This document shows, one piece after another, positions 23,045 through 33,425 of a stretch of 64,000 nt of DNA. The stretch covers positions 21,070,789 to 21,134,788 of the forward strand of contig OZ010577.1 of assembly GCA_963932145.1 (NCBI GenBank), read 5' to 3'. The stretch comes from Acanthosepion lycidas. Its lineage: Eukaryota; Mollusca; Cephalopoda; Sepiida; Sepiidae. A program made the translations under genes and the position numbers. How positions within the stretch are numbered: position 1 is the stretch's first letter; each line of letters starts with the position of its first letter. The notes under the pieces were generated by a model that did not search any database, was not told the DNA's origin, and worked only from the letters and a program-made list of their open reading frames with translations.

Positions 23045-23635
23045 TTTTTCATTTTGTTTTTTCTTTTCCTCAAAAAATTTGGTATCCTTGTGGAGTTCAG
23101 ATTGCATTATTTCCCTAATCTGGCTTTGCTGTTTTTCTAGCTGGTGATCACCATTTTACCAAAAGTTGTTCACATCTTCAGCTCCAACTTTTTATGGCCC
23201 AGTGGATAAAGAGGGTTAGATCCAGTGACTAGACCCAAAGAGGTGTGAGTTCAATGCCAGGCTACAACAAAAAACTTGGAGAGTTGAGTTAAAGGAAAAT
23301 AACATCCAGAAGATGCAGGGCATGTAGGAATAGAACAATTTACCCCAATGGACAAAATAAAGGGTTCAGTTTGAAATTCCAATCTCCTGAAGAAAACCTG
23401 TGCGTACAATGGCCAAAACATTGTGAATATGACAATGAAGATGAAGATAACAGTCCAAATAAATAATATAAATGTCTATGATTTCCCTTTCATTTTTCCC
23501 AATACAAGTTTTGAATTTTGTTTCCTTAGAGAGTTTGGATTGTAGCATTTCCATAAATTGGCTTTGTTGTTTTTCTAGCTCCTGATCTCCATTTCCCCAA
23601 AAGTTGTTCACATCTTCAGTTCCAATTTTTTCTTT
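23045..23635 (-). repeat. Direct repeat of a possible gag fragment flanking SINE-W
   Basis: Segments 23045-23195 and 23490-23635 share 'tgtttttctagct' and 'aaaagttgttcacatcttca'. The second reads on the minus strand NNFWGNGDQELEKQQSQFME, reminiscent of the N-terminus of an LTR-retrotransposon gag. That family link is tentative. A SINE-W copy sits exactly between them. Confidence 0.5.
23195..23480 (+). repeat. SINE-W copy
   Basis: tRNA-like head: A-box-like 'tggcccagtggataaag' and B-box-like 'gagttcaatgcc'. The body includes 'aataaagggttcagtttg' and the tail 'ggccaaaacattgtgaata'. It is one of the clearest heads of this family in the window. Confidence 0.75.
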
Positions 23636-23639
23636 TGTT

Positions 23640-24370
23640 TTTATATTATTTTTTTATCTGAGGTTTTTAATCTTGTTTTTTTTTTCATTGCTAAAATGAT
23701 TATATTCTTGTCAAATAAATTTACATTTGAATTTGTTTTTATTTTCCTCTCATAAGTTCAACATGACCTTCAGAACAATTTAAGATATTCTGCCATTATT
23801 CAGAAACATTATTTATTGCTGTTGAATAGAATGCCTGATTTTTTTCCTCTTCCAAATGAACCATTATTGAATCCATGTGTAGTAAGCTAACTTGTGAGAG
23901 TGGTAACACTTTTGAGTGAGTGTCAAATTTTCTAAGCCATCTTTTCTTATTATTGACCTAGAAACTTCAATTGTCTTTTTCTGATTCTATGTATAAGTAT
24001 CTTTTTTTGTTTTGTCCTAAATGCTACTGGGATTGAAAAAAAATTACATTCTCAATATGCATAAAATGTAATATGCATCCACATATCAACATGTACATGT
24101 CTGTGTGCAACACTTTTGTATCGCGCCAGAAGAGTTCATGACATAGAAATGGGAAAACTGCCCATCTCAGTGTGTTAGACTCTGAACATTATGTAGTGAA
24201 AATATGATTTTCTGTTATTTTGAAGCTGACAAATAAATCATCATAATTTACATCTTAGATTATTTTTAGACAGCAGATAAATGGAGAGTAATTTTGTCAT
24301 TGTATTCTAAATAAAATATCCAAAACTAATATGCCAATCAATTTTTTTTGTAAGTAACAACAAACTAGTT
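23640..24370. other. Unassigned DNA
   Basis: T-rich stretch; no recognisable motif. Confidence 0.5.
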
Positions 24371-24374
24371 AAAT

Positions 24375-24690
24375 AGGCATGGTGGAGTGATAGATTGCAG
24401 CTTGGACTGAGTAATCAGAGAGCCAAGTTCAAATTTCAGTTGAATCCATTACATTCACTTACGTGCTAATACCCTTGGGAAAAGTATGAATCCTCTTCTT
24501 CTCTCCCCAGCTATGGGTAAATAGCAGGACAGACTGCATTCTATAGTTTCAGTTGGCAACTACTCTACTGCAGAAAGAAATGGCAACCTACTGTGGGAAA
24601 AAATCTACCTCATGATTTATGTATCAAATGATACATAATTTCCCAAGCATGTATCACGCATGGCACAAAACTGAGTTACATAATAGTAAC
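24375..24690 (+). repeat. SINE-Z copy
   Basis: Head 'catggtggagtgatagat', B-box-like 'gttcaaatttcag', core 'acccttgggaaaagtatgaa' and 'cagctatgggtaaatagcag', then the Z tail 'gtatcacgcatggcacaaaa'. Same tail as 18.2-18.6 kb on the other strand. Confidence 0.75.
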
Positions 24691-24854
24691 GCTCAATTCT
24701 ATACTTTTCAAAATGTTGAAATATACTCACAGCAGTCAATGTTTAAGCTTTCCCTGTCGGCTGCAGTCAAGAATATGGTAAATGCATCCCTGTGCAAAGA
24801 GATACAAACCCATAAAAAAAAGAGGCCACTTGTTTTTTGTACTTATATCTAGCT

Positions 24855-25190
24855 TATTGTCTTTTGTGCAAACTAAACTCATATCTGTCTTTTTGACTCT
24901 TATGCAAGCCAAACATATGACTACTTTTTTGAATCTCATGTAAACTAAACCTACATATACTTTTTTGACTTTCATGTGAACCAAACTTGTCTAATTTTTT
25001 GGTATAATTTTGACGCTCATGTAAACCAAACCTGTATTGACCTTTTTGACTCTCATGCAATCAATCCTATGTCTTCTTTTTGACTTTAGTGTCAAACCTA
25101 TGTATACTGTTTTGGTCCTCAAGGCAAACCAAAACCTTTTTGAGATTTTTATTCATGCTAACCAAACCTATATCTACCTATTTTTTGTTT
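24855..25190. repeat. Degenerate 36-bp minisatellite
   Basis: Units of the type 'tttttgactctcatg' then 'aaaccaaacct' recur with 'gactct'-like landmarks at about 24895, 24931, 24967, 25012, 25048 and 25082 (mostly 36 bp apart, one interval 45). On the minus strand several units stay in one frame and code repeats resembling GLHESQKSxYRF (12 residues). Confidence 0.75.
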
Positions 25191-25199
25191 ATCAAAATG

Positions 25200-25980
25200 A
25201 AAATGTTCAGTATTAATCTGAAAAAAGTCAATATGATGCAAATTAATTAATATTTAAGTAATAACAGCATTACGTTGTTTTTAACTGAGTGCATTGTAAA
25301 AGATGAGAGATGAAGTAATAAAAGTCAGAAGAATTAGAACATTTTTCAAAAATTATTTTTTCTGATGTTCTTGAAATCTAATGACTTTTTTCCAGAAAAA
25401 TTGAAACAATAAATTCAAATAGAGAATCACATGACAAACAAGAACAGAATATTTTTAGAAGAGAATTTTCTTTTCTGTATAATTTTGGAAAACTAAGGAT
25501 GATGTTTTTCATCAAATAAAAGATTTGTAAATGGATTAGCCAACATTTAAAAGTGCAAACAAAATTATCCATCAAATAATCTATGAGTAATATCCATCTT
25601 ATTCATACATACCTCCAAAATTGAAGGTGTTTGTAACACTTCCAGTGTTCAGAAAAAGAAACTTTCTCTAGAGAAAATATGTATAATATGTCAATTATTT
25701 ATCTTAATCTAATTTCATACCTCCAAAATGGTCTCATTGTCAAAAATTGCTTTATTATCCTTGCGAATGATTCTATTTAGATGAACATATACACACTTTT
25801 AATAAATTTAACTGACAAGGTTTTTATGCTTAATTTTCTATTATATTTTGACAAATTTCAAATAAGAACAACATCCAGATAAAAATAATGGACAAAATGC
25901 ACAATGTTCATGCTTCTGTCTTGTTTGTGTTTGAGTACTTTTGACAATTATGGTCATTAGCAATAACTAAATTTTATTTT
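25200..25980. other. Unassigned AT-rich DNA
   Basis: No recognisable motif. Confidence 0.5.
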
Positions 25981-25984
25981 ACTA

Positions 25985-26165
25985 TTTTTCACCCAATACA
26001 AGGCCTAAGGTAAAAGGCTACTAAATGAAGGTTGTTTTATGGACATAAGAAAAAGATTTAAGATTATATGGACATGTAGGATAGATAAAAGTTGAACCTA
26101 AATTTGAAGAGTTTAAGATTGTAGTGAAGTCAGTATCATGGACAAAGTTTGTTAGCTAAATTCTG
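25985..26165 (-). repeat. LINE-A 3' end fragment
   Basis: 'cacccaatacaaggccta' and 'acatgtaggatagataaaag' are reverse complements of LINE-A 3' landmarks. No coding part longer than a few dozen codons is left. Confidence 0.6.
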
Positions 26166-26508
26166 GCAATTTTTGGAATGTTATATTTAAAATTTAAATA
26201 TACATACATCATATAAGTGATGTTATTCAATGATAGTGAATGAGGATACACCTTTTATAAAATGTAAATAGACTTGTTACAATTGCTATTTAGCCACAAA
26301 CAAATGAGTTACATTCTCTATTGTCATGAGAGATCAAAATGCAAGAATTAAATTAATAGACACTATTTACATTATTTGAACTGTATTCCTCATCTTATTA
26401 CAATGCCACATTTCAGAAATATAAACAGATATTAAATTAATATTTATATATTTATTATATATATATTATATATATATTATATATATATTATATAAATATT
26501 ATATAATA

Positions 26509-26610
26509 TTAGGTTGGTGCAAAAATAATGACGTAATAATGTCGTTTTTTGACGTTAAAAAATACGTCAAAAAACAACATTATTACGTCATTATTTTTGC
26601 ACCAACCTAA
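26509..26610. mobile_element. MADE1-like palindromic mariner MITE
   Basis: A 102-bp near-perfect palindrome. Both ends read TTAGGTTGGTGCAAAA inward, the outer sequence I recall for human MADE1/Hsmar1-type mariner ends. Arms are about 47 bases with one mismatch, around 'taaaaaat'. TA dinucleotides flank both sides (26507-26508, 26611-26612), consistent with a mariner target duplication. Non-coding; it would need a transposase in trans. The transcript would fold as a long hairpin. Confidence 0.93.
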
Positions 26611-26614
26611 TATT

Positions 26615-27245
26615 TATATATTATATTAAATATAGACAGATAATAAATTATTAAAGTTAAGCAAATAACAACACAGAAATAAATTTTTCACAAGGTGATT
26701 GGTTTCCATGAAGATCTTAAATATTAAACATACTTGGATTTTTTCTTTTCATTTTACATAAACAAATACATAAACATTTATCATTAACAAATGGAAATAA
26801 AATGGTTACTTTTTCTCTATTATTGACAAATAAGAACTTAAATTCTATTTGTGCATTTATTAAAATAGAACTTGTTTATGAAAACTGTGATATGCAGATC
26901 ATATTTACTGACACAAAAATTCTGGTGATAGGAATGGGTAAGGAAAATAAAAGAAAAATAACACCCCTACATTTTAAAACTACTTATATTCCAATCTGGT
27001 ATTAATAAGCAAGAATTCAACTCTTATCATTGCCCAAATCTTTCACTGAAATTTAGCCATTTATTGCATTAATGAATATAAAATTCATATTTTTCATAGG
27101 AGAGAAAAACACATTTTCAAACAGTGAATCTTACATTTAACCTAAAATTTATAAGAGCAGTTTTTAGTACTAACCTGATATAATATGTATTGAAAAATAA
27201 GGAAAAAATAGATCTTTAATCACCAGGAAAAAATGTAAAAATTGC
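26615..27245. other. Unassigned AT-rich DNA
   Basis: Short random frames only. Confidence 0.5.
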
Positions 27246-27247
27246 TA

Positions 27248-28385
27248 ATAGGATTATTATAATTATTATTTTGTAGCAGTGTTTTACTATAGGAATGCAT
27301 TGCAAATGAAGAAAAAAGGGATAGTCAATGGTCAGCAATGAATGTAAGTATTACTAAAAGTATAGGGCTATTATATGTATAATTATTATTTTGTAGCAGT
27401 GTTTTACTATAGAAATGCATTGCAAATGAGGAAAAAAGGGATTGTCAGTGGTCAGCAATGAATGTAAGTATTACTAAAAGTATAGGGCTATTATATGTAT
27501 AATTATTATTTTGTAGAAGTGTTTTACTATAGAAATGCATTGCAAATGAGGAAAAAAGGGATTGTCAGTGGTCAGCAATGAATGTAAGTATTACTAAAAG
27601 TATAGGGCTAGTATATGTATAATTATTATTTTGTAGAAGTGTTTTACTATAGAAATGCATTGCAAATGAGGAAAAAAGGGATTGTCAGTGGTCAGCAATG
27701 AATGTAAGTATTACTAAAAGTATAGGGCTAGTATATGTATAATTATTATTTCGTAGCAGTGTTTTACTATAGAAATGCATTGCAAATGAGGAAAAAAGGG
27801 ATTGTCAGTGGTCAGCAATGAATGTAAGTATTACTAAAAGTATAGGGCTAGTATATGTATAATTATTATTTCGTAGCAGTGTTTTACTATAGAAATGCAT
27901 TGCAAATGAGGAAAAAAGGGATTGTCAGTGGTCAGCAATGAATGTAAGTATTACTAAAAGTATAGGGCTAGTATATGTATAATTATTATTTTGTAGAAGT
28001 GTTTTACTATAGAAATGCATTGCAAATGAGGAAAAAAGGGATTGTCAGTGGTCAGCAATGAATGTAAGTATTACTAAAAGTATAGGGCTAGTATATGTAT
28101 AATTATTATTTTGTAGCAGTGTTTTACTATATGAATGCATTGCAGATGAGGAAAAAAAGGATTGTCAGTGGCCGGGAATGAATGCTAGCATTACTAAAAG
28201 AATAGGGCTATTATATGTAGAATTATTATTTCGTAGCAGTGTTTTACTATAGGAATGCATTGCAAATGAGGAAAAAAGGGATTGTCAGTGGTCAGGAATG
28301 AATGCAAGCATTACTAAAAGAATAGGGCTATTATATGTATAATTATTATTTTGTAGCAGTGTTTTACTATATGAATACATTAAAA
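27248..28385. repeat. 120-bp tandem array, about 9.5 copies
   Basis: The unit contains 'aattattattttgtagcagt', 'actatagaaatgcattgcaa' and 'gaatgtaagtattactaaaa'. Copies begin every 120 bases from 27261 to 28341 with no length change. Interior copies are almost identical; the first and last two are more diverged. Two variants ('tcgtagcagt' and 'ttgtagaagt') alternate in blocks. No reading frame or promoter-like element recognised. Confidence 0.97.
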
Positions 28386-28531
28386 ATTATTTTATGACAA
28401 AAAGTCAAATAAATGAGGCACAAAGGAATTTCCTATAGTTAAGAATAATGTAAATATGACTGATAGAATAAGGATATTATATTTACACATTACACATGCA
28501 TTAAATGTTTGCTTTACCATAAAGTCGTTTA

Positions 28532-28600
28532 TGGCTGAGCAGTTTAAATACATACTGGGTTATAACATACGGGTTTAAACCCTGTTAAAAAGGCACATTT
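28532..28600 (+). repeat. tRNA-like SINE head
   Basis: A-box-like 'tggctgagcagtttaaat' and B-box-like 'gggtttaaaccc' are spaced as in a tRNA, but no acceptor stem pairs. More likely a SINE head or tRNA pseudogene than a working tRNA. Confidence 0.5.
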
Positions 28601-28719
28601 TTCTTTATTAAAGACTTTTGAAAATCCTTGACAGGTAGACAAAAAATTATACTGTTTAAAAAACAGAGATGTCTACTGAAAAATGTATATCATTACAAAT
28701 TCAATAGGAGTAGATAGGT

Positions 28720-28905
28720 TTGCCTATTGTCCAGTTCACAATCCTCCCTTGTCTTTTGAGCAGCAGTATAGTTTTATCCCTTGTTTCCTGTTTAGGATTG
28801 GGTTTCAGATTTGTTCTAAAGTCTTCTCATTCGCTTTCACTCCAAGTAACTCCTTGCATCTTAATGACATTATCACATTGGTTGGTGTGAATTGATTAAA
28901 AAAAG
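28720..28905 (+). repeat. LINE-B 3' end
   Basis: Ends 'cacattggttggtgtgaatt' before an A-run, a decayed form of the LINE-B terminus, and contains 'ttaggattgggttt'. Confidence 0.5.
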
Positions 28906-28939
28906 AATAACATATATAGTAAAAAGAAGCACACACACT

Positions 28940-30585
28940 ATATATGATAAAAATATAGTTTTACTCTATGCTATATGCATGGGTAAAAGTGCTTAATATC
29001 AGCGACAGAGCATATGTAAATATAAAAGTGGACACTGAGGTCAACACCAAGCAGCAAAAGTTTGTTTCATGCTTGTATGCAATCTTAAGGCCATGTATGT
29101 TGTGTTTGGCTCAACTATTTATGTATGCTGGACAATGGTGGATTATGGGTAGCAAGGTTTATTGTATTATCTAAATATTATTGGGTGGACAATAATGGTT
29201 ATATTTTAAATTATTCTAGAGGTTATTGAGTAGAAATAATTATGGATCCAAATGTGACTATTTGTAGCTATTTTATTGTAGCTATTATTTTTGTTAACTT
29301 TTTACTCATTATTTATAACTGATTACTGGAATTTTAATATTATTTCACATTCAGTCAAGTAAAGAATTTTGTTTGTTTGCTAACTTGTGTGTCACATTTG
29401 AACAAACCCAGAACTTTCAACAATTACAATGAACATGTATTTCCTTGAGGAAGCCCTATACCTTAAACTCGACCATGACCTCAAGTAGAACTCATATATA
29501 TGATCCATTACTAAAGATGCTGGACAAAATGGTCAGTTCACTGTACTATTCCATTAAGTATCTGACTCTTCCTGATATCCTCTACTTTTACAAGAGCCAG
29601 GTCATGCAGAAAATGGAAAACTGCTGCCCAGTCTTCACTTTCCATTGATTGAGTAAATTCTTGATGGTCAAAGATTGGTGACTGATCTCTCTTCCAATCT
29701 TTCACAAACTATCCAATGGGGTAAAAACTGAATGAAAGATTGTTGGATCTCACATCCAACCTGAAGTGGAACTCATACATATGATCCATTACTAAGGATG
29801 CAGGTAAAATGGTCAGCTCTCTGTACCTCTCCAGTAAGTACCTGACTCCTTCTGTTATCCTCTACCTTTACAAGAGCTAAATTAGGCTGAAAATGGAGTA
29901 CTGCTGTTATATATGGGCAATCTTCATTTTCCAATCTCAATAATCCAAAAATATCTCTGAATCTTTGTGGGTGATGAATTATTTTCTACCCTACAATACA
30001 TTTCTCACAGATGAAACATAAGTCTCTCATTGCCCTATTGCTATTTCCATTGAAAGTGCTCAGATGAACTACATTCCTTGGTTCCAGTAGTTCTAACCAT
30101 CACGGCTAAGACCCATCATGCCATGCGCATTTTAGTGAACACCCTTATCCCCTCTGTATTCCATTGCAGAGATTTAAGTTCCACTTAAACAGCCTCTTCT
30201 CATGAACTGCTTATTTGTGGAACCCACTCCCAAGATGATGCTTCTCCGATCACTACAATCTTAACCTGTTCAAGTCTAAAGTCAACTTTTATCTTCCCCG
30301 TATATCTCCATAAACTATGCCTCTTACTCTGTAACTCTCTACCTTGAGTGGCTCTTGGACTTTGTACAGGGTGAATATTATTAAAATAAAAGTACAACTG
30401 CTACAATGAATATTTTAAATGTATCTAAAAAAAAAAAAAAAATAATTTTATTTCCCTGATCTTGATAACGGTCAGAAATATGGAAAAAAATGCTATCCCC
30501 TAAGCATTTAGACAAAATTTAGATTTGTTGAAACCATACTTGATTTCTCTTGAATGTAAACAAGTAAATTGAAAAAAATTGTCTA
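28940..30585 (+). repeat. Composite LINE-A/repeat K block, copy 1
   Basis: Colinear with 61395-62640. In order: repeat K (28944-29175, 'gtaaaagtgcttaatatcag'), a shared non-coding segment ('aattattctagaggttattg'), a CR1-like C-terminus with LYFYKSQVMQKMENCC near 29580-29640, the 3' end 'taccttgagtggctcttgga', and a shared downstream block ('atcccctaagcatttagac'). The RT segment at 29455-29645 is repeated at 29755-29940, a tandem duplication absent from copy 2. Broken by stops; not functional. Confidence 0.8.
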
Positions 30586-30819
30586 GTTTTTAATAAAACT
30601 TGTATTAATGAAGGTTTGATGCCTAAAAAGACAGTGTGTGTGTGTGTGTATGATATACATTTATTATGTTTAAGATAATATTATAAAATAAGAATAATCA
30701 AAGAAAACTAATAAGATGTTGAAAATTTCTCAGCCTGATCAAGAAGCGAATGACCTAAAGTAATAAAACAAACTTGCTACTCTATATATTCATGCTGAGG
30801 TTAGTCAAATTTAGCTCAT

Positions 30820-30892
30820 CATGGCCTGAAGATTACATTCAGACATGAAACAGACTATCGCTGTTCAGTAATGAACTCATTGTCCACTTTTA
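30820..30892 (-). repeat. Repeat K fragment
   Basis: Reverse complement of part of repeat K: 'catggcctgaagatt', 'atgaaacagac' and 'tgtccactttt' correspond in order to 29095-29030. Confidence 0.65.
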
Positions 30893-31254
30893 TATATTTT
30901 TTCTTTCTGTTTATGTATGATTAAAATATAAAACTTACTTTAAATTACATATATATTTGTGATATTTATAAATACTGTCAATAAATTTCTGTCTGTATTT
31001 TTTACAATTTCTTTTCTTAAATTAATGATTTAAAACATTCTTATGTAATTTCCTTTTCTCCATCTGTTAATTCAATTTTAATTTAATTTAAATGCTTTTT
31101 AATGAGAGACTTAAATTTTATTATATTGTGTGTATTGTGAAATACATTTGCCAAACAAAAATAGAAAAAAAAAGTCCTAATAATCAATAGCTTCTGTTTT
31201 GATAAATTTAGATCACAAATAAGAAATATTAAAATGCAAGAGAACAACTTTTTT

Positions 31255-32190
31255 AAGTATTCCTTGCCTGGAACATCTATTAAACTCACACCAGACCTTA
31301 ATGGGAACTTATAAACACAATCCATCATGAAAGATGTTGAAAATAAAATTGGCTCCCTGTACTGCTCCAGAAAGTACCTGACTCCTCCTGTCAGGATATA
31401 TCTATACAAGAGCCAGATTAAAAAAAAAAAAGAAAAGATTATTGCTTCTATATCTTTGATGGAGCTGCACAATCCTCACTTTCAGCTTATCACCATATAG
31501 TGTTGAAACACCAATTCCCATACAATCACCAAAGTCAAGCAACATCAAGCCTGGTCAGTACCTAGATAGGTGACTGCTTGGGAATACCAGAGGCTGTAAG
31601 CTTGGATGTGTGGTTTGTATAATGTATAATGACTCAGAATTATTAATCAAATAGCTTCATTATATTCACTTATATGCAAATACCTATGGGAAAGGTATGA
31701 ACCCACCTCCTGTCTCACTGTAGGTTAATTTGAAAGCATATTAGTTGTATCCTTATTATCTCCAATAAATAAGAAAAGGAAAAATTCTTACAATCTAAAA
31801 ATATTTTCTGGTTTTAAATAAGCTGCAAAGAGTTGATAAGCCATATAAAATGAATGGATCAATCAATCCATCCATCCTCAATGTCTAGCCTCAGTTGGGT
31901 TCTAAAGTGTTTGTACAGTTTTGTGGGTGATGAATTGTTTCCCACCTTTCACCCCCTTTCTCTGCTAGCTTCTCACTACTCTATATTTTCCTGGCAGATA
32001 TTGGGGCAAACTACATTTTTTCGTTCCCCCAGTTCAGACCATCACAGACAGGACTTGCCATACCATGTAAACAACTTTCTCATTCGCTTTATATTCTATT
32101 GGTTCCACTTAGACAACTTATTTTCCATAACTCTTGCAATATGGAATAGATTCCTGAAAAGATGTTTCCCTGAACATTTATCTTGTTAAA
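31255..32190 (+). pseudogene. LINE-A C-terminus split by a 5S-tRNA SINE
   Basis: The upstream part (31255-31484) codes IGSLYCSRKYLTPPV and YLYKSQI. The downstream part (about 31870-32190) codes SSLSWVLKCLYSFVGDELFP and later LAIWNRFLKRCFPEH. Joined, these match the usual order in CR1-like C-termini, so the SINE at 31484-31877 inserted into a pre-existing LINE copy. Stops elsewhere show the LINE was dead or later decayed. Confidence 0.75.
31484..31877 (+). repeat. SINE-Y: chimeric 5S rRNA-tRNA SINE, near full length
   Basis: Bases 31484-31604 are a complete 5S-rRNA-like sequence of about 121 nt. Diagnostic parts are 'agtcaagcaacatcaagcc', 'tggtcagtacctagatagg' and 'cttgggaataccagaggctg', which cover the internal control region that directs RNA polymerase III. 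A decayed tRNA-like part follows, then the core 'cctatgggaaaggtatgaac' and the tail 'tattttctggttttaaataa' ending in ATCA/ATCC repeats. 'atcctca' occurs on both sides and may be the target duplication. Confidence 0.85.
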
Positions 32191-32194
32191 TGAA

Positions 32195-32395
32195 GATATC
32201 TGAGGGATATAACAGAATGTGTTTCAGACAGTTTCAGATTGTCTTGATGGTTATTAGCTGCATGAAGTACAAGAACCATGTCAAACAACCTGGACAAAGG
32301 AGGTCACAGTGTAACCAGACCTTAAGTTCTTGATAAATTACTTTTTTAGACAAAGATGACAAGACAAAGAATGATATTCTCTATAAGACAGTAGT
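32195..32395. other. Unassigned DNA between LINE remnants
   Basis: No motif seen. Confidence 0.4.
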
Positions 32396-32399
32396 TATT

Positions 32400-32850
32400 A
32401 GTGGGCAGTTGCCTCCCAAAAATTGTATTCTTTATAGAGCTCAAAATGGGCAGCTTCCCACATAGAGGCCAAAAGAAAGGATTTCGAGACTACTTTAAGC
32501 ATGCTCTTGCCTTCTGCAATATTGACTCAACACAATTAGAGATTCTCACAAAGGACTGAATCAGCTAGTGGTCTGTGTCTCTGCAATGGTGCACTTCAAG
32601 GAGCAGAAATGAGGAGCGCTTGAGGGGAGGTGATACCAGCATCATCTGCAACCTGCCAATTCTGCACCAGGCATGTTTCCGTGCCACCTGTACCTGAGAA
32701 CTTGTCGTTTGCAGATCGGGCTGCTATCTTATTTAGCAGCCCACAGAAGAAAGAAGGAGATGGAAGGACAGTGTCATCGTCAATAATGATGTATAGCCTA
32801 AGAGGGAGAGAGAGAGAGTGCTGAAAACAGAGAAAATCACAGAGAGTGGA
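32400..32850 (+). pseudogene. LINE-D 3' end with zinc-finger remnant
   Basis: Plus-strand pieces read GQLPHRGQKKGFRDYFKHAL, then CNIDSTQLEILTKD, and near 32640-32700 C-Q-F-C-T-R-H. This follows the order (RYKD-like region, then a C-terminal zinc finger) of the LINE-D copy at 8.5-9.6 kb. Frames are broken. Confidence 0.55.
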
Positions 32851-33094
32851 CAAACAGGAAAGAGAGAAGGCTTGAGTTGATATGAAATGGAAGCCTGTTG
32901 GTTCCCTCATTTCTGCTTCATCTCTATCCTGCTTATCTACAGCTGAAGGTTACAACTAAATAAAATTTTCTTACTATTACAATCGTCTCATAGTTTTATT
33001 TTGTGGGTAATGATCTGGCCAAAGAATTATTTTTTTTTAAGCCACAAATATTTGACTGAAAGAAGCTGCACCTTGAGAACAAATTTGATTTTTG

Positions 33095-33290
33095 GTCTGA
33101 GCTGCAATGGAACAGATTACAATTTTAACCTTTTCAAGTCTTGGGTCATCTGTTATTTATCCTACATATCATCATAATATGGAACTCTTACTATGCAACA
33201 TCCCCATTCAATAACCTTGTACCTTGATTGGCACTTAGGCCTTGTATTGGATTGGATGAAAGATTCCCAAGATCATGTAAATAAAATTTC
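33095..33290 (+). repeat. LINE-A 3' end fragment
   Basis: Contains 'tctgttatttatcctacata', 'taccttgattggcacttagg' and 'ccttgtattgg' in the LINE-A 3' order. Confidence 0.6.
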
Positions 33291-33309
33291 AAGTTAGTTT
33301 TATTATTTT

Positions 33310-33425
33310 ATGAAAAAAGCATTGAAAACGTCTCAGCTCAACCCACTTTCAAAGTCTTATTAAATGACCAAATAGCAGAATTTTGTTAAAATATTTGGCA
33401 GAGGACATTTCAACACCCCAACTCA
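33310..33425 (+). repeat. Repeat G, copy 1
   Basis: 'tctcagctcaacccacttt' then 'aaatgaccaaatagcagaa' parallels 'tctcaagctgacccactta' then 'aaatgactaaacagcagaa' at 44.6 kb. Unclassified. Confidence 0.5.

Noticed and set aside
27248..28385. CRISPR array
   Set aside because: The 120-bp units are repeated whole with no unique spacers, and the surrounding sequence is eukaryotic.
28532..28600. Functional tRNA gene
   Set aside because: A- and B-box-like words are present, but no acceptor stem or anticodon arm pairs.
31083..31472. 129-codon minus-strand frame
   Set aside because: Its right-hand part lies opposite the LINE-A coding strand and is a shadow; the remainder has no motif.
31484..31604. 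Working 5S rRNA gene
   Set aside because: It is joined to a tRNA-like part and a SINE tail, has substitutions in conserved positions, lacks a clean terminator, and recurs in the same chimeric form.
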